Origin: Scatosoma sp045124465
Lineage (GTDB): Bacteria > Bacillota > Clostridia > Christensenellales > Borkfalkiaceae
NCBI GenBank assembly: GCA_045124465.1
Contig: JBGVLV010000032.1
Location: 1 to 64,000 of the forward strand
Direction of reading: 5' to 3'
DNA: 64,000 bases
Below the pieces are notes generated by a model that was not told where the DNA came from, did not search any database, and worked only from the letters and a program-made list of their open reading frames with translations. The translations under genes were made by a program, and so were the position numbers. Positions within the stretch are counted from its first letter, which is position 1. Each line of letters starts with the position of its first letter. This document shows positions 1-7,982 of the stretch, in pieces.

Positions 1-84
1 ACTGTGACGAAAGAAAAATTTCGTTCTTTTATTCTATTATACACGAAAGAAAAAAAATAATAAAGCGTTTTTTAGAGGTAAATC

Positions 85-1083
85 ATGAAGAACATAATCG
101 ACGAGATCAAAAACAAAGCGAAAGCTCTGCAAAAACGTATCGTTCTTTGCGAGGGCGAGGATCAAAGAGTGGTGAAAGCCGCGGCGGACGCGACGAAAGA
201 GGGGATCGCGAAGATCGTACTGCTCGGAAACGAGGCGGAGATCAAGGCGGCGAACCCCGACGTCGACCTGACGGGCGTTGAGATCGTAGACCCGCTTACT
301 TCGGACAAATTGCCCGAATATAACGCAAAACTTTGCGAACTCCGCGCCTCCAAGGGTATGACCCCCGAACAGGCGGCGAAATTACTCACGGACGGCACGT
401 ATTTCGGCGCGATGATGCTGAAAATGGGCGACGTGGACGGTTTGGTGTCGGGCGCGTGCCATTCGACGGCGAACACGCTCCGTCCCGGTTTGCAGATCAT
501 CAAAACGGCGAAAGGCGTTTCCTCCGTTTCGAGCTTTAACCTTATGATATGTCCTCCGCAGGGCAACCAGTATTGCCCCGACGGACTCGTTATCTTCGCG
601 GACTGTGGTTTGAATCCCACGTATACGAGCGAAGGTCTTGCCGATTGCGCCATTGCAACGGCGAACTCCGCGAAAGCGATCGCGGGTATCGATCCGAAAG
701 TGGCGATGCTTTCTTTCTCGACGAAAGGCAGCGCGAAACACGACAACGTGACCCTCGTTTCGGAGGCGGTGAAGATCGCGAAAGAGAAAGCGCCCGAACT
801 GAAACTGGACGGCGAATTGCAGTTCGACGCGGCGATCGTGCCTTCCGTAGCCGCGCTCAAAGCGCCGCAGTCGGACGTGGCGGGTCACGCGAACGTATTT
901 ATCTTCCCCGACCTGCAAGCGGGAAATATCGGTTACAAGATCGCGGAGCGTCTCGGCGGGTTCATGGCGGTCGGACCTATCTGTCAGGGCTTTGCAAAAC
1001 CGCTCAACGATCTGTCGAGAGGCTGTAAGTCGGACGACATCGTAGCGGCTGTGGCGATCACGGCGTTGCAGACCCAGTTTTAA
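85..1083 (+). CDS. pta: phosphate acetyltransferase
   Basis: Converts acetyl-CoA and phosphate to acetyl phosphate and CoA in the cytoplasm; with the next gene it makes ATP by acetate formation. The 332-residue length is usual for the short Pta form that lacks the N-terminal regulatory domain. Family motifs are visible: LSFSTKGSAKHDN near residue 210, QFDAAIVPSVA near 247 and FPDLQAGNIGYKIAERLGG near 273. The ATG at 85 follows GAGG at 75-78. ackA begins 21 bases after the stop, so the two form a classical acetate operon. The promoter was not resolved because the window opens only 84 bases upstream. Confidence 0.97.
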   Translation: MKNIIDEIKNKAKALQKRIVLCEGEDQRVVKAAADATKEGIAKIVLLGNEAEIKAANPDVDLTGVEIVDPLTSDKLPEYNAKLCELRASKGMTPEQAAKLLTDGTYFGAMMLKMGDVDGLVSGACHSTANTLRPGLQIIKTAKGVSSVSSFNLMICPPQGNQYCPDGLVIFADCGLNPTYTSEGLADCAIATANSAKAIAGIDPKVAMLSFSTKGSAKHDNVTLVSEAVKIAKEKAPELKLDGELQFDAAIVPSVAALKAPQSDVAGHANVFIFPDLQAGNIGYKIAERLGGFMAVGPICQGFAKPLNDLSRGCKSDDIVAAVAITALQTQF

Positions 1084-1104
1084 GAAATAGGAAGGAGAAA
1101 AACA

Positions 1105-2298
1105 ATGAAAGTTCTGGTCATCAATTCGGGAAGTTCTTCGCTCAAATATCAGCTTATCGATATGGAAACGGAAGGCGTTATCGCCAAAGGCAACTGCGAA
1201 CGTATCGGTATCGACGGTTCCAAACTCACGCATAAAGCAAAGGGGAAAGAAGTCGTCGTCGAGCAGGATATGCCCGATCATCACGTAGCCGTCGCGCTCG
1301 TTTTGAAAGCGCTTACGGATAAGGAAACGGGCGTTATCTCGTCGATGGAAGAGATCGACGCGGTAGGTCACCGCGTAGTCGCGTCGGGCGAGGCGTTCAA
1401 AAAGCCCACGCTCGTTACGGACGAGGCTATGGAGCTTATGGAACAGATCAAAGACCTCGCTCCCTTACATAACCCTGCGGCGATCGTCGGCGTAAACGCT
1501 TGTCGCGCGGCTATGCCAAAAACTCCTATGGTGCTCGTGTTCGATACGGGATTCCATTTCACAATGCCCGAGTACGCGTATATGTACGCGATCGACTACG
1601 CGCATTACGAAAAATACAAGATCAGACGTTACGGCGCGCACGGAACGAGCCATAAATTCGTTTCGCAAGAGGCGGCGAAATACCTCGGCAAAAAGCCCGA
1701 GGAATTGAAGATCGTCACCTGCCATCTCGGCAACGGTTCGTCCATTACGGCGGTAAACGGCGGTAAGTGCGTGGATACCTCTATGGGCTTTACTCCGCTT
1801 GCGGGCGTGCCTATGGGTACGCGTAGCGGCGACATCGACTACGCCGCGGCGGAGTACCTCGCGAAGAAAGAGGGTATGGACGTTTCCGAAATGCTCACGT
1901 ATCTCAATAAAAAATGCGGTATGGCGGGTATCTCTGGCGTTTCGAGCGACTTCCGCGACCTGACTGCGGCGGCTGAACAGGGCAACAAACGCGCGCAACT
2001 CGCGCTCGATATGTTCTCGTATTCCTGCAAGAAATACGTAGGCGCATACGCGGCGGCGATGAACGGCGTGGACTGTATCGTATTCACGGCGGGCGTCGGG
2101 GAGAACACCGACTGCGTTCGCGCGGCGATCTGCGAAAATATGCAATATCTCGGTTTGGAGATCGATCCCGAAAAGAACAAAGAAAAGAATAACGGTTCTA
2201 TCCGCGACATTACGGGAAAGAACTCGAAAGTCAAAGTTCTTATCATTCCGACGAACGAAGAACTCGTCATAGCGAGAGAAACCGTAGAATTATTGTAA
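1105..2298 (+). CDS. ackA: acetate kinase
   Basis: Transfers phosphate from acetyl phosphate to ADP, giving acetate and ATP. The 397 residues match the family length (about 400). The N-terminal NSGSSSLKYQL, the central HLGNGSSITAVNGGKC with GTRSGDID after it, and the C-terminal FTAGVGEN are the signature blocks of the ASKHA acetate kinase fold. The SD AAGGAG at 1092-1097 precedes the ATG. It follows pta directly, so the two are probably co-transcribed. No clear terminator follows; a separate promoter for the next unit begins about 30 bases downstream. Confidence 0.98.
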   Translation: MKVLVINSGSSSLKYQLIDMETEGVIAKGNCERIGIDGSKLTHKAKGKEVVVEQDMPDHHVAVALVLKALTDKETGVISSMEEIDAVGHRVVASGEAFKKPTLVTDEAMELMEQIKDLAPLHNPAAIVGVNACRAAMPKTPMVLVFDTGFHFTMPEYAYMYAIDYAHYEKYKIRRYGAHGTSHKFVSQEAAKYLGKKPEELKIVTCHLGNGSSITAVNGGKCVDTSMGFTPLAGVPMGTRSGDIDYAAAEYLAKKEGMDVSEMLTYLNKKCGMAGISGVSSDFRDLTAAAEQGNKRAQLALDMFSYSCKKYVGAYAAAMNGVDCIVFTAGVGENTDCVRAAICENMQYLGLEIDPEKNKEKNNGSIRDITGKNSKVKVLIIPTNEELVIARETVELL

Positions 2299-2326
2299 AA
2301 AATCGGAAAATTCGGCGAAAAAAAGG

Positions 2327-2355
2327 TTGACAAACGCGTAGAAATATACTATACT
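2327..2355 (+). promoter_or_regulatory. sigma-A-type promoter of the DUF177-rpmF unit
   Basis: TTGACA at 2327-2332, a 17-base spacer and TATACT at 2350-2355. The expected start of transcription is near 2362, only about nine bases before the first ATG at 2371. Confidence 0.8.
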
Positions 2356-2370
2356 TGATAAGCTTGGTTT

Positions 2371-2790
2371 ATGATGGTTATCGATATTAGAAAGCTGAAC
2401 GCGCAAAAAAAGTATTCGGGGCATTTGGAATTTTCCTACGACGCGCCCGAAACGTTGATAGAGATCCCGTTCGTAACGTTTTCCGCGCCCGTGGAAGTGA
2501 AGTTCGATTACGAGCTTTACGAGGACGACTCTTTGGAGGTCCGCGGAACGATCGCCTATCGGATAGAGGGAAAATGTTCCCGCTGTTTGAAAGACGCGGC
2601 GCAAGAGGTCGAAGGGGAGCTGGACGCGCTGTTCGAACCGCATAAAAACGGCGAGGACTATGCGTACGCGAACGGTATCGTCGATCTGAAAAACGCCGTT
2701 GACGACGCGATTATGGCAAGTATGCCGTTTGCGCTTTCCTGCGGGGAAGAGTGCGAAGGGCTGGAATATTCGGACGAACCGAGTAAATAA
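2371..2790 (+). CDS. DUF177 / YceD family protein
   Basis: A 139-residue DUF177 protein. The family is usually found directly before rpmF, as here; YceD-type proteins are linked to 23S rRNA and ribosome metabolism, but the exact role is unsettled. Conserved features are the CSRC pair near residue 70 (GKCSRCLKDA) and a C-terminal CGEEC, which may bind metal. Two ATGs lie at 2371 and 2374. Neither has a convincing Shine-Dalgarno sequence, and the promoter predicts a leader of only about nine bases, so translation may be nearly leaderless. rpmF follows 30 bases later. Confidence 0.88.
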   Translation: MMVIDIRKLNAQKKYSGHLEFSYDAPETLIEIPFVTFSAPVEVKFDYELYEDDSLEVRGTIAYRIEGKCSRCLKDAAQEVEGELDALFEPHKNGEDYAYANGIVDLKNAVDDAIMASMPFALSCGEECEGLEYSDEPSK

Positions 2791-2820
2791 AAATCGAAAG
2801 AAATAAAAAGAGGTGTTATT

Positions 2821-3012
2821 ATGGCAGTACCTAAGAGTAAACAATCCAAGAGCAGAACGAACAAGAGATTCGCGAACTACAAGGCTACGGCGGCGACGCT
2901 CGTAGAGTGCCCTCATTGCCACGAACTGGCTGAGGCTCACAAAGTTTGCAAGAACTGCGGTTACTACAACGGCACGGAAGTCGTTTCGCAGAAAGAAGAA
3001 AAGAACAACTGA
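2821..3012 (+). CDS. rpmF: 50S ribosomal protein L32
   Basis: A 63-residue large-subunit ribosomal protein. The start MAVPKSKQSKSRTNKR is diagnostic of L32. Two cysteine pairs (CPHC and CKNC) show the zinc-binding form rather than the Cys-less form. A strong AGAGGTG precedes the ATG. It is the second gene of the unit promoted at 2327 and is followed by a rho-independent terminator at 3037-3064. Confidence 0.97.
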   Translation: MAVPKSKQSKSRTNKRFANYKATAATLVECPHCHELAEAHKVCKNCGYYNGTEVVSQKEEKNN

Positions 3013-3036
3013 GTTTCGTCTATGCGCAATCATCGG

Positions 3037-3064
3037 CGGGTGGCTAACAGCACCCGTCTTTTTG
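3037..3064 (+). terminator. rho-independent terminator after rpmF
   Basis: The stem CGGGTG (3037-3042) pairs with CACCCG (3051-3056) across an eight-base loop and is followed by TCTTTTT. Confidence 0.8.
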
Positions 3065-3082
3065 CGTTTTCCCCGTTTATAA

Positions 3083-3140
3083 ACTTAACCATAATTAAGT
3101 ATCGATTTGCTTGACAATTCGGAAAGGAATATGCTATACT
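3083..3140 (+). promoter_or_regulatory. promoter of the copper-ATPase locus with an upstream inverted repeat
   Basis: TTGACA at 3111-3116, an 18-base spacer and TATACT at 3135-3140, preceded by TG (extended -10). Eleven bases upstream of the -35 lies ACTTAA (3083-3088), a six-base gap and TTAAGT (3095-3100), a perfect inverted repeat that could be a regulator site; which protein binds it is unknown. Confidence 0.7.
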
Positions 3141-3174
3141 CTTACCGAAAAGAAAATCTGACAGAGGATAGATA

Positions 3175-3666
3175 ATGAAAGAAAAATTCAGCGTGACGGG
3201 AATGACCTGCGCGGCGTGCAGCGCGGGGATCGAACGTACCGTTCGGAAATTAGACGGCGTTATTTCGGCGGACGTATCGCTTATGGGCGAGTCGATGACG
3301 GTGGAATACGACGAAAATAAACTTGCGCGGGAGAAGATATTCGACGCGGTGACGGGGCTTGGCTACGGGATATCCGAGTACGACGACAACGTGTTGAAAG
3401 AACGTGCGCCGCAACCGGATAAACTCAAAAAGCGGTTCTTGATCTCTTTGTTGTTCTTGATCCCGCTTATGTATTTTTCGATGGGCAGTATGATAGGTCT
3501 GCCGCAACCGTCGGATAAGATCAACGTAACGATACAAATGCTATTGACCTTGGCGGTCATCGTCGTCGATTTCAAATTTTTCACGAGCGGCGCGAAAGCG
3601 CTTGTCAAACGCGCGCCGAATATGGACACGTTGGTAGCGCTCGGCGCGGGCGTTTCGTTTTTGTAA
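3175..3666 (+). CDS. copA: N-terminal fragment of copper P1B-type ATPase (HMA domain and first TM helices)
   Basis: 163 residues. The heavy-metal-associated domain is at 1-70 with the copper-binding GMTCAACS near residue 10. Hydrophobic segments follow (LISLLFLIPLMYFSMG; MLLTLAVIVVDF), then NMDTLVALGAGVSFL, the block that in CopA enters the next membrane pair. The protein stops there at TAA 3664, where homologues typically have Tyr (TAT or TAC), one substitution away. The start ATG at 3175 follows AGAGGATAG and a good promoter. Alone it lacks every catalytic domain, so at most a copper-binding membrane peptide would be made. Confidence 0.8.
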   Translation: MKEKFSVTGMTCAACSAGIERTVRKLDGVISADVSLMGESMTVEYDENKLAREKIFDAVTGLGYGISEYDDNVLKERAPQPDKLKKRFLISLLFLIPLMYFSMGSMIGLPQPSDKINVTIQMLLTLAVIVVDFKFFTSGAKALVKRAPNMDTLVALGAGVSFL

Positions 3667-3720
3667 AGTTTAGTGTTCACCATCTTGCTGTATTAGAACA
3701 GGATATACCGGCATTTACAT

Positions 3721-5613
3721 ATGTTTTATGAGTCGGCGGCGATGATACTTTCGCTCGTTACGCTCGGGAAATGGTTGGAAGAAAAATCCAAACGCAAGAC
3801 GGGCGAAGAGATAGAAAAACTCATTCGCTTAATGCCGAGCACGGTGACGGTCGAACGCGACGGTGCGCAGATCAAAACGGCGTTTTCCGAACTTCGTGCG
3901 GGCGACGTTCTCGTTGTAAAACAGGGCGAATACGTACCCGTAGACGGCAAAGTGATCGAAGGTCACGGCTACGTGGACCGCGCGGCGATCACGGGCGAAA
4001 GTATGCCGATAGAAGTGCAGGAAGGCGACTTGGTGACGGGCGCGGATATCGTCAAGAGCGGTTTTATCAAGGTCTTGGCGGAAAAGGTCGGTTCGGACAC
4101 TACGCTTTCGCAGATCGTGAGAATGGTAAAAGATGCGGGCGCGAGCAAAGCTCCGCTCCAAAAAGCCGCGGATAAGATCGCGGGCGTATTCGTACCCGTC
4201 GTGACCATACTCGCGGTGATAACGTTCGCCGTTTGGCTCGCGGTAACGCGGGATATAGCAAAAGCCGCGAATTACGGTATCAGCGTGCTCGTTATTTCCT
4301 GTCCCTGTTCGTTGGGGCTTGCCACGCCCGTAGCGGTGATGGCGGCGACGGGACGGGGTATGTCGCTCGGTATTTTGTATAAGGACGCCGAAGTTTTGCA
4401 AAAGGCGAAAGATATCAACTGCGTAATGCTCGATAAGACGGCGACTTTGACGGTCGGACAACCCAAAGTGACCGATTTCGTCTGTCTTAACGGCGAGAAA
4501 ACGTACGCTTTGCGGCTCGCGGCGGCGATAGAGGGTCATTCCAACCACCCGATCGCCGAGTGCGTGCGCGCGTTCGCGCTTTTAGAAACGCAGGAAAACG
4601 AACCGAGTTTGCAGGTGGAAACGTACGACTACGAAACGGGCAAAGGCGCAAGCGCGGTCGTGGAAGGCAGTCGGTATCGGCTCGGCAACAGACGGTTGCT
4701 CGGCAAGACGGGCGAAAAGCTTGCCTACCGCTATGAAAAACAATATTCCGAGCAAGGCAAGACGGTCGTATTTTTAGCGGACGAAAAGGAGATAATAGCT
4801 TTGTTCGCGCTTGCGGATACGCTCAAAGAACAGAGCGCGGAGGCGGTTGCGGAACTGAAAAAACGCGGCGTGCGCGTAGCTATGCTTACGGGCGATAACG
4901 AGAACGTAGCGAAGGCGATCGCGGCGCAGGCGGGTATCGAAGATTATTTCGCCGAGGCATTGCCCAAGGATAAAGCGGAGGCGGTAGAACGGGTGCGTTC
5001 GGTCGGCGGGTTCGTCGCGATGGTCGGCGACGGTATCAACGACAGCCCCGCATTGAAAACGGCGGACGTGGGCGTAGCGATGGGGAACGGTACGGACGTA
5101 GCCATCGACAGCGCGGACGTGGTGCTTTCCCGCGGCGATCTGCGGCTTGTCGGAACGATGATGGATCTGAGCAAAGCGACCGTTCGGAATATCCATCAGA
5201 ATCTGTTTTGGGCGTTCTTCTATAACTGCGTTGCGATACCGATCGCGGCGGGCGTGTTCGCGTTCGCGGGGCTTTCGCTCGATCCTATGATCGGCGCGGC
5301 GTGTATGAGTTTGAGTTCGCTGTTCGTCGTAACGAACGCGTTGCGGCTTACGAGATTCGGAAAGAAAAAAGAAAATAAACAAGTATCGGAGGAGAAAGAC
5401 GGTATGAAAAAGACGATGAAGATAGAAGGTATGATGTGCCAGCATTGCGTGGGTCACGTAACGAAAGCGCTTTCGGACGTGGACGGCGTTACGAGCGTGG
5501 AAGTCAACCTGAAAAAGAAAACGGCGGTTTTGGAGCTTTCCGCGAGCGTCGCAGACGAAACGTTAATCGCGGCGGTACAAGAGGCGGGATACGAGGTCAA
5601 AAAGATATCCTGA
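3721..5613 (+). CDS. copA: C-terminal part of copper P1B-type ATPase with fused C-terminal HMA domain
   Basis: 630 residues beginning mid-helix at FYESAAMILSLVTLGKWLE. The actuator ITGESMP, the transport motif SCPCSLGLATP, HSNHPIAE, MLTGDNE and GDGINDSPAL are present. The phosphorylation loop reads DKTATLT instead of DKTGTLT, a change in one of the most conserved P-type ATPase motifs. Residues from about 562 form a second HMA domain (GMMCQHC) preceded by an internal Shine-Dalgarno and ATG. The ATG at 3721 has no ribosome-binding site, so it is probably not a natural start; the reading frame is continuous with 3175. Confidence 0.85.
   Translation: MFYESAAMILSLVTLGKWLEEKSKRKTGEEIEKLIRLMPSTVTVERDGAQIKTAFSELRAGDVLVVKQGEYVPVDGKVIEGHGYVDRAAITGESMPIEVQEGDLVTGADIVKSGFIKVLAEKVGSDTTLSQIVRMVKDAGASKAPLQKAADKIAGVFVPVVTILAVITFAVWLAVTRDIAKAANYGISVLVISCPCSLGLATPVAVMAATGRGMSLGILYKDAEVLQKAKDINCVMLDKTATLTVGQPKVTDFVCLNGEKTYALRLAAAIEGHSNHPIAECVRAFALLETQENEPSLQVETYDYETGKGASAVVEGSRYRLGNRRLLGKTGEKLAYRYEKQYSEQGKTVVFLADEKEIIALFALADTLKEQSAEAVAELKKRGVRVAMLTGDNENVAKAIAAQAGIEDYFAEALPKDKAEAVERVRSVGGFVAMVGDGINDSPALKTADVGVAMGNGTDVAIDSADVVLSRGDLRLVGTMMDLSKATVRNIHQNLFWAFFYNCVAIPIAAGVFAFAGLSLDPMIGAACMSLSSLFVVTNALRLTRFGKKKENKQVSEEKDGMKKTMKIEGMMCQHCVGHVTKALSDVDGVTSVEVNLKKKTAVLELSASVADETLIAAVQEAGYEVKKIS
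5388..5406 (+). promoter_or_regulatory. internal ribosome-binding site and start codon for a CopZ-like chaperone
   Basis: GGAGGAG at 5388-5394, nine bases, then ATG at 5404-5406, in frame with the ATPase. Translation from here would give 69 residues (5404-5613), MKKTMKIEGMMCQHC onward, the size and motif of a free copper chaperone CopZ. Confidence 0.5.
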
Positions 5614-5633
5614 GCGTTTAGAAGACCCGAAAG

Positions 5634-5665
5634 TGACAAAATAAACGGTTAGATGACAAAATAAA
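5634..5665 (+). repeat. 12-base direct repeat upstream of the ArsR gene
   Basis: TGACAAAATAAA occurs at 5634-5645 and again at 5654-5665, exactly 20 bases apart (about two helical turns). It is followed at 5685-5698 by ATATG-n4-CATAT, a perfect inverted repeat. Together they look like operator sites ahead of the regulator gene. Confidence 0.5.
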
Positions 5666-5728
5666 ACAGGAACAAAAGAGAGCGATATGGTATCATATTC
5701 CCAAGAAAACATATGGAGGTATGAGAAT

Positions 5729-6067
5729 ATGTCGCAAATGTTACTGTTGGATAAACGCACGCAAAGTCTGATCGAGGATTACGTACCGCAAGGAGATATC
5801 CTCGAAGGCGTTGTGTGCTTTTTTTCCGTTTTTGCCGATTATACGCGGGTGAATATACTGGCGGCGCTCGCGATCAGCGAATTGTGCGTCACCGACCTTT
5901 CGAGAATACTCGACATCAACCAAACGACGGTGTCGCACCAGCTCCGTTTTTTGAAAAGCGCGGGGATCGTCAAATGCACGCGGCAGGGCAAGATCGTTTT
6001 TTACAGCTTGACGAATGACGCCGTCAACGACGTTTTACTGAAAGGTATCGAGTTTTTGGGTTGTTGA
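5729..6067 (+). CDS. ArsR/SmtB-family transcriptional repressor
   Basis: A 112-residue winged-helix regulator. The core LFADYTRVNIL-type helix (FADYTRVNILAALAISELC), the recognition helix NQTTVSHQLRFLKSAGIV and the wing RQGKIVFYSL are typical of ArsR/SmtB metal-responsive repressors. The usual ELCVCD metal motif reads ELCVTD, so only one of the two cysteines remains; further cysteines at KCTR and at the C terminus could contribute. Start 5729 is chosen because GGAGGT at 5715-5720 sits eight bases before it. It lies just after the copper ATPase and probably controls that locus, or its own promoter. Confidence 0.88.
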   Translation: MSQMLLLDKRTQSLIEDYVPQGDILEGVVCFFSVFADYTRVNILAALAISELCVTDLSRILDINQTTVSHQLRFLKSAGIVKCTRQGKIVFYSLTNDAVNDVLLKGIEFLGC

Positions 6068-6090
6068 GCGGGAAAATTCCGTTTATTTCC

Positions 6091-6119
6091 TTGCAAAATT
6101 ACGCGATTTGGTATATAAT
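6091..6119 (+). promoter_or_regulatory. sigma-A-type promoter of uvrC
   Basis: TTGCAA at 6091-6096, a 17-base spacer and TATAAT at 6114-6119; transcription should begin near 6126. This rules out the longer reading frame starting at TTG 6108, which lies inside the promoter. Confidence 0.8.
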
Positions 6120-6173
6120 AATGGTACGTGGCGACGAAAGGTCGGACGAAAGGGAAATACCGCGCGACGGAAT

Positions 6174-7982
6174 ATGAGCATATTGCAGGAAAAACTCAAA
6201 TTATTGCCCGACGATCCAGGCGTGTATATTATGTTGGATAAAGAGGGCGTAGTCATTTACGTGGGCAAGGCGCGCGTTCTGAAAAACAGAGTGCGTCAGT
6301 ATTTTCATACTTCCGCAAAACCCGAAAAGGTCGCGGCGATGGTCGAGAATATCGCCGATTTTCATTATATCATCACGAAAACGGAAATCGACGCGTTGGC
6401 GCTCGAAAACAACCTTATCAAAAAGTATAAGCCCAAGTATAATATCCTGTTAAAAGACGATAAAACGTACCCTTATATCAAGGTCCATACAAAAGAAGAA
6501 TTTCCCCGCGTTTCCATTACGCGCAAGATAAGAAAAGACGGGAAATATTTCGGACCGTTTATGGGCGGCGTGCGCTGCGGAGAACTGCTCGATATCGTCG
6601 CCTCGGTGTATAACGTCCGTACGTGCACGACCGCGATCGCCGCAAAGCCCAAAAAGCCCTGTCTTATGTATCATCTGCACCGTTGTCTTGCCCCGTGTGC
6701 ACATTCGTGCACGAAAGAGGAATACGCCGAGCGCGTGAAAAAAACGTTGGCGTTTTTAGACGGCGATTACGAGGAGGCGGAGGAGATCCTGCGCGAAAAG
6801 ATGACGAGATTCGCCGAGAACGAGGAATTCGAACTGGCTATGGAGTATCGGGAGAAATTACAGATGCTCTCCAAGCTCAAATTAAAACGGATAACCTCGC
6901 TCAACCGTTCGTTGAACGCGGACGTTATCGCTCTTAAAACCAACTATCTGTATTCTTCCGTGAGCGTGCTTGTCACGCGCAGCGGCATTATGCAGGGCGG
7001 GAGCAATTTTGCCTTGGAGGACGGTTCGTTTTCGGAAACGGACGCGCTGACCGCGTTTATCATTCAGTTTTACAACGCGCACGAATTGCCGGAGGAGATC
7101 ATCGTACAGGAGTTTTGCGAAAAAGAACTTTTGGAACGTTACTTCCTTGAAAAATTCGGCAAGAAAGTGGATATAATACAAGCGAAACAGGGCGTGAAAA
7201 AACGTCTGTTGGAAATGGCGGAACAGAACGCCGCCGAGTATTTGTCCAAATCCATCGATAAAATAAAGCATAAAGACGATATGACGAAGAACGCCTGCCG
7301 TCGGCTCAAAGAGATACTCGGTTTAAAAAAATACCCGCGCCGAATGGAATGTTACGATATTTCGAATATCAGCGGCGTGGATAAGGTCGGCTCGATGGTC
7401 GTATTCATCGACGGCGAGGCGGATCGGAGCAGCTACCGCCGTTTCAAAATAAAGACGGTAGAAGGCGCGAACGATTACGCCTCCCATCAGGAAATGATGA
7501 GAAGACGGCTTTCCAAACTCGGCACGGAGGAGGAAGAACGTTTTCCCAAACCCGATCTCATCATCATCGACGGCGGCAAAGGTCAGCTTTCCGCAGTAAA
7601 AGAGGTCTTTGACGAGATGGGCGTGACGGACATCGAGCTTATCGCGCTTGCCGAACGGGAGGAGGAAGTGTTTACTCTGTTTTCGCCCGAAAGCATACGG
7701 ATAGATCACCGCGATTACGTACTGAAAATGTTGCAGCGTATCCGCGACGAGGCGCACCGATTCGCGATCACGTATTTTCGAAATCTCCATTCCAAACGCA
7801 ACCTCGCCTCCGTTTTACAGGAGATAGAGGGTATCGGCAAGAAAAAACAAAAAGCGTTGATGGAAAAGTTCGGCACGATAGACAAAATCATGAGCGCGAG
7901 TTTGGAAGAGCTTTGCGAAACGGAAGGCGTAGGCGCCGAGCTTGCGAAAAAGATTCAGACACATTTCAAGGAAAAGTTATAA
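6174..7982 (+). CDS. uvrC: excinuclease ABC subunit C
   Basis: Makes the 3' and 5' incisions in nucleotide excision repair with UvrA and UvrB. 602 residues, the usual length. The N-terminal GIY-YIG nuclease domain (GVYIMLDKEGVVIYVGKAR), the UVR helix pair near residues 200-230, the C-terminal RNase H-like nuclease (YDISNISG; LIIIDGGKGQLSAV) and the terminal helix-hairpin-helix (IEGIGKKKQKAL, EGVGAELAKKI) are all present. ATG 6174 is the first in-frame start downstream of the predicted transcription start. The next gene begins immediately at the stop (TAAATG), so they are co-translated. Confidence 0.97.
   Translation: MSILQEKLKLLPDDPGVYIMLDKEGVVIYVGKARVLKNRVRQYFHTSAKPEKVAAMVENIADFHYIITKTEIDALALENNLIKKYKPKYNILLKDDKTYPYIKVHTKEEFPRVSITRKIRKDGKYFGPFMGGVRCGELLDIVASVYNVRTCTTAIAAKPKKPCLMYHLHRCLAPCAHSCTKEEYAERVKKTLAFLDGDYEEAEEILREKMTRFAENEEFELAMEYREKLQMLSKLKLKRITSLNRSLNADVIALKTNYLYSSVSVLVTRSGIMQGGSNFALEDGSFSETDALTAFIIQFYNAHELPEEIIVQEFCEKELLERYFLEKFGKKVDIIQAKQGVKKRLLEMAEQNAAEYLSKSIDKIKHKDDMTKNACRRLKEILGLKKYPRRMECYDISNISGVDKVGSMVVFIDGEADRSSYRRFKIKTVEGANDYASHQEMMRRRLSKLGTEEEERFPKPDLIIIDGGKGQLSAVKEVFDEMGVTDIELIALAEREEEVFTLFSPESIRIDHRDYVLKMLQRIRDEAHRFAITYFRNLHSKRNLASVLQEIEGIGKKKQKALMEKFGTIDKIMSASLEELCETEGVGAELAKKIQTHFKEKL

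Larger units (their letters stand above)
3175..5613 (+). pseudogene. copA: copper-type P1B-ATPase gene interrupted by two in-frame stops
   Basis: Codons from 3175 to 5613 stay in a single frame and together encode a complete CopA-like ATPase (HMA, eight-TM core, actuator, P and N domains, second HMA), but TAA at 3664-3666 and TAG at 3694-3696 interrupt it. The codons between and after the stops still read as sensible protein (SLVFTILLY, then HLHMFYESAAM), so no frameshift is involved. The two halves are listed separately below. It could be a recent pseudogene, a base-call error or a true split gene. Confidence 0.75.

Noticed and set aside
1..84. Repeated ACGAAAGAAAAA (7-18 and 43-54) and a small hairpin before pta
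   Set aside because: Very A-rich and simple; chance similarity is likely, and the window edge prevents judging a promoter or upstream terminator.
382..1371. A 329-codon minus-strand open frame opposite pta/ackA
   Set aside because: Same Arg-rich shadow composition; the + strand encodes unmistakable Pta and AckA.
3664..3696. Stop codons in copA as evidence of a reassigned genetic code
   Set aside because: TAA, TAG and TGA all end normal genes in this window (for example TAG for spoIIIAC), so code reassignment is not supported.
6108..6173. Longer uvrC frame from TTG 6108
   Set aside because: It begins inside the promoter (between -35 and -10), before the predicted transcription start.
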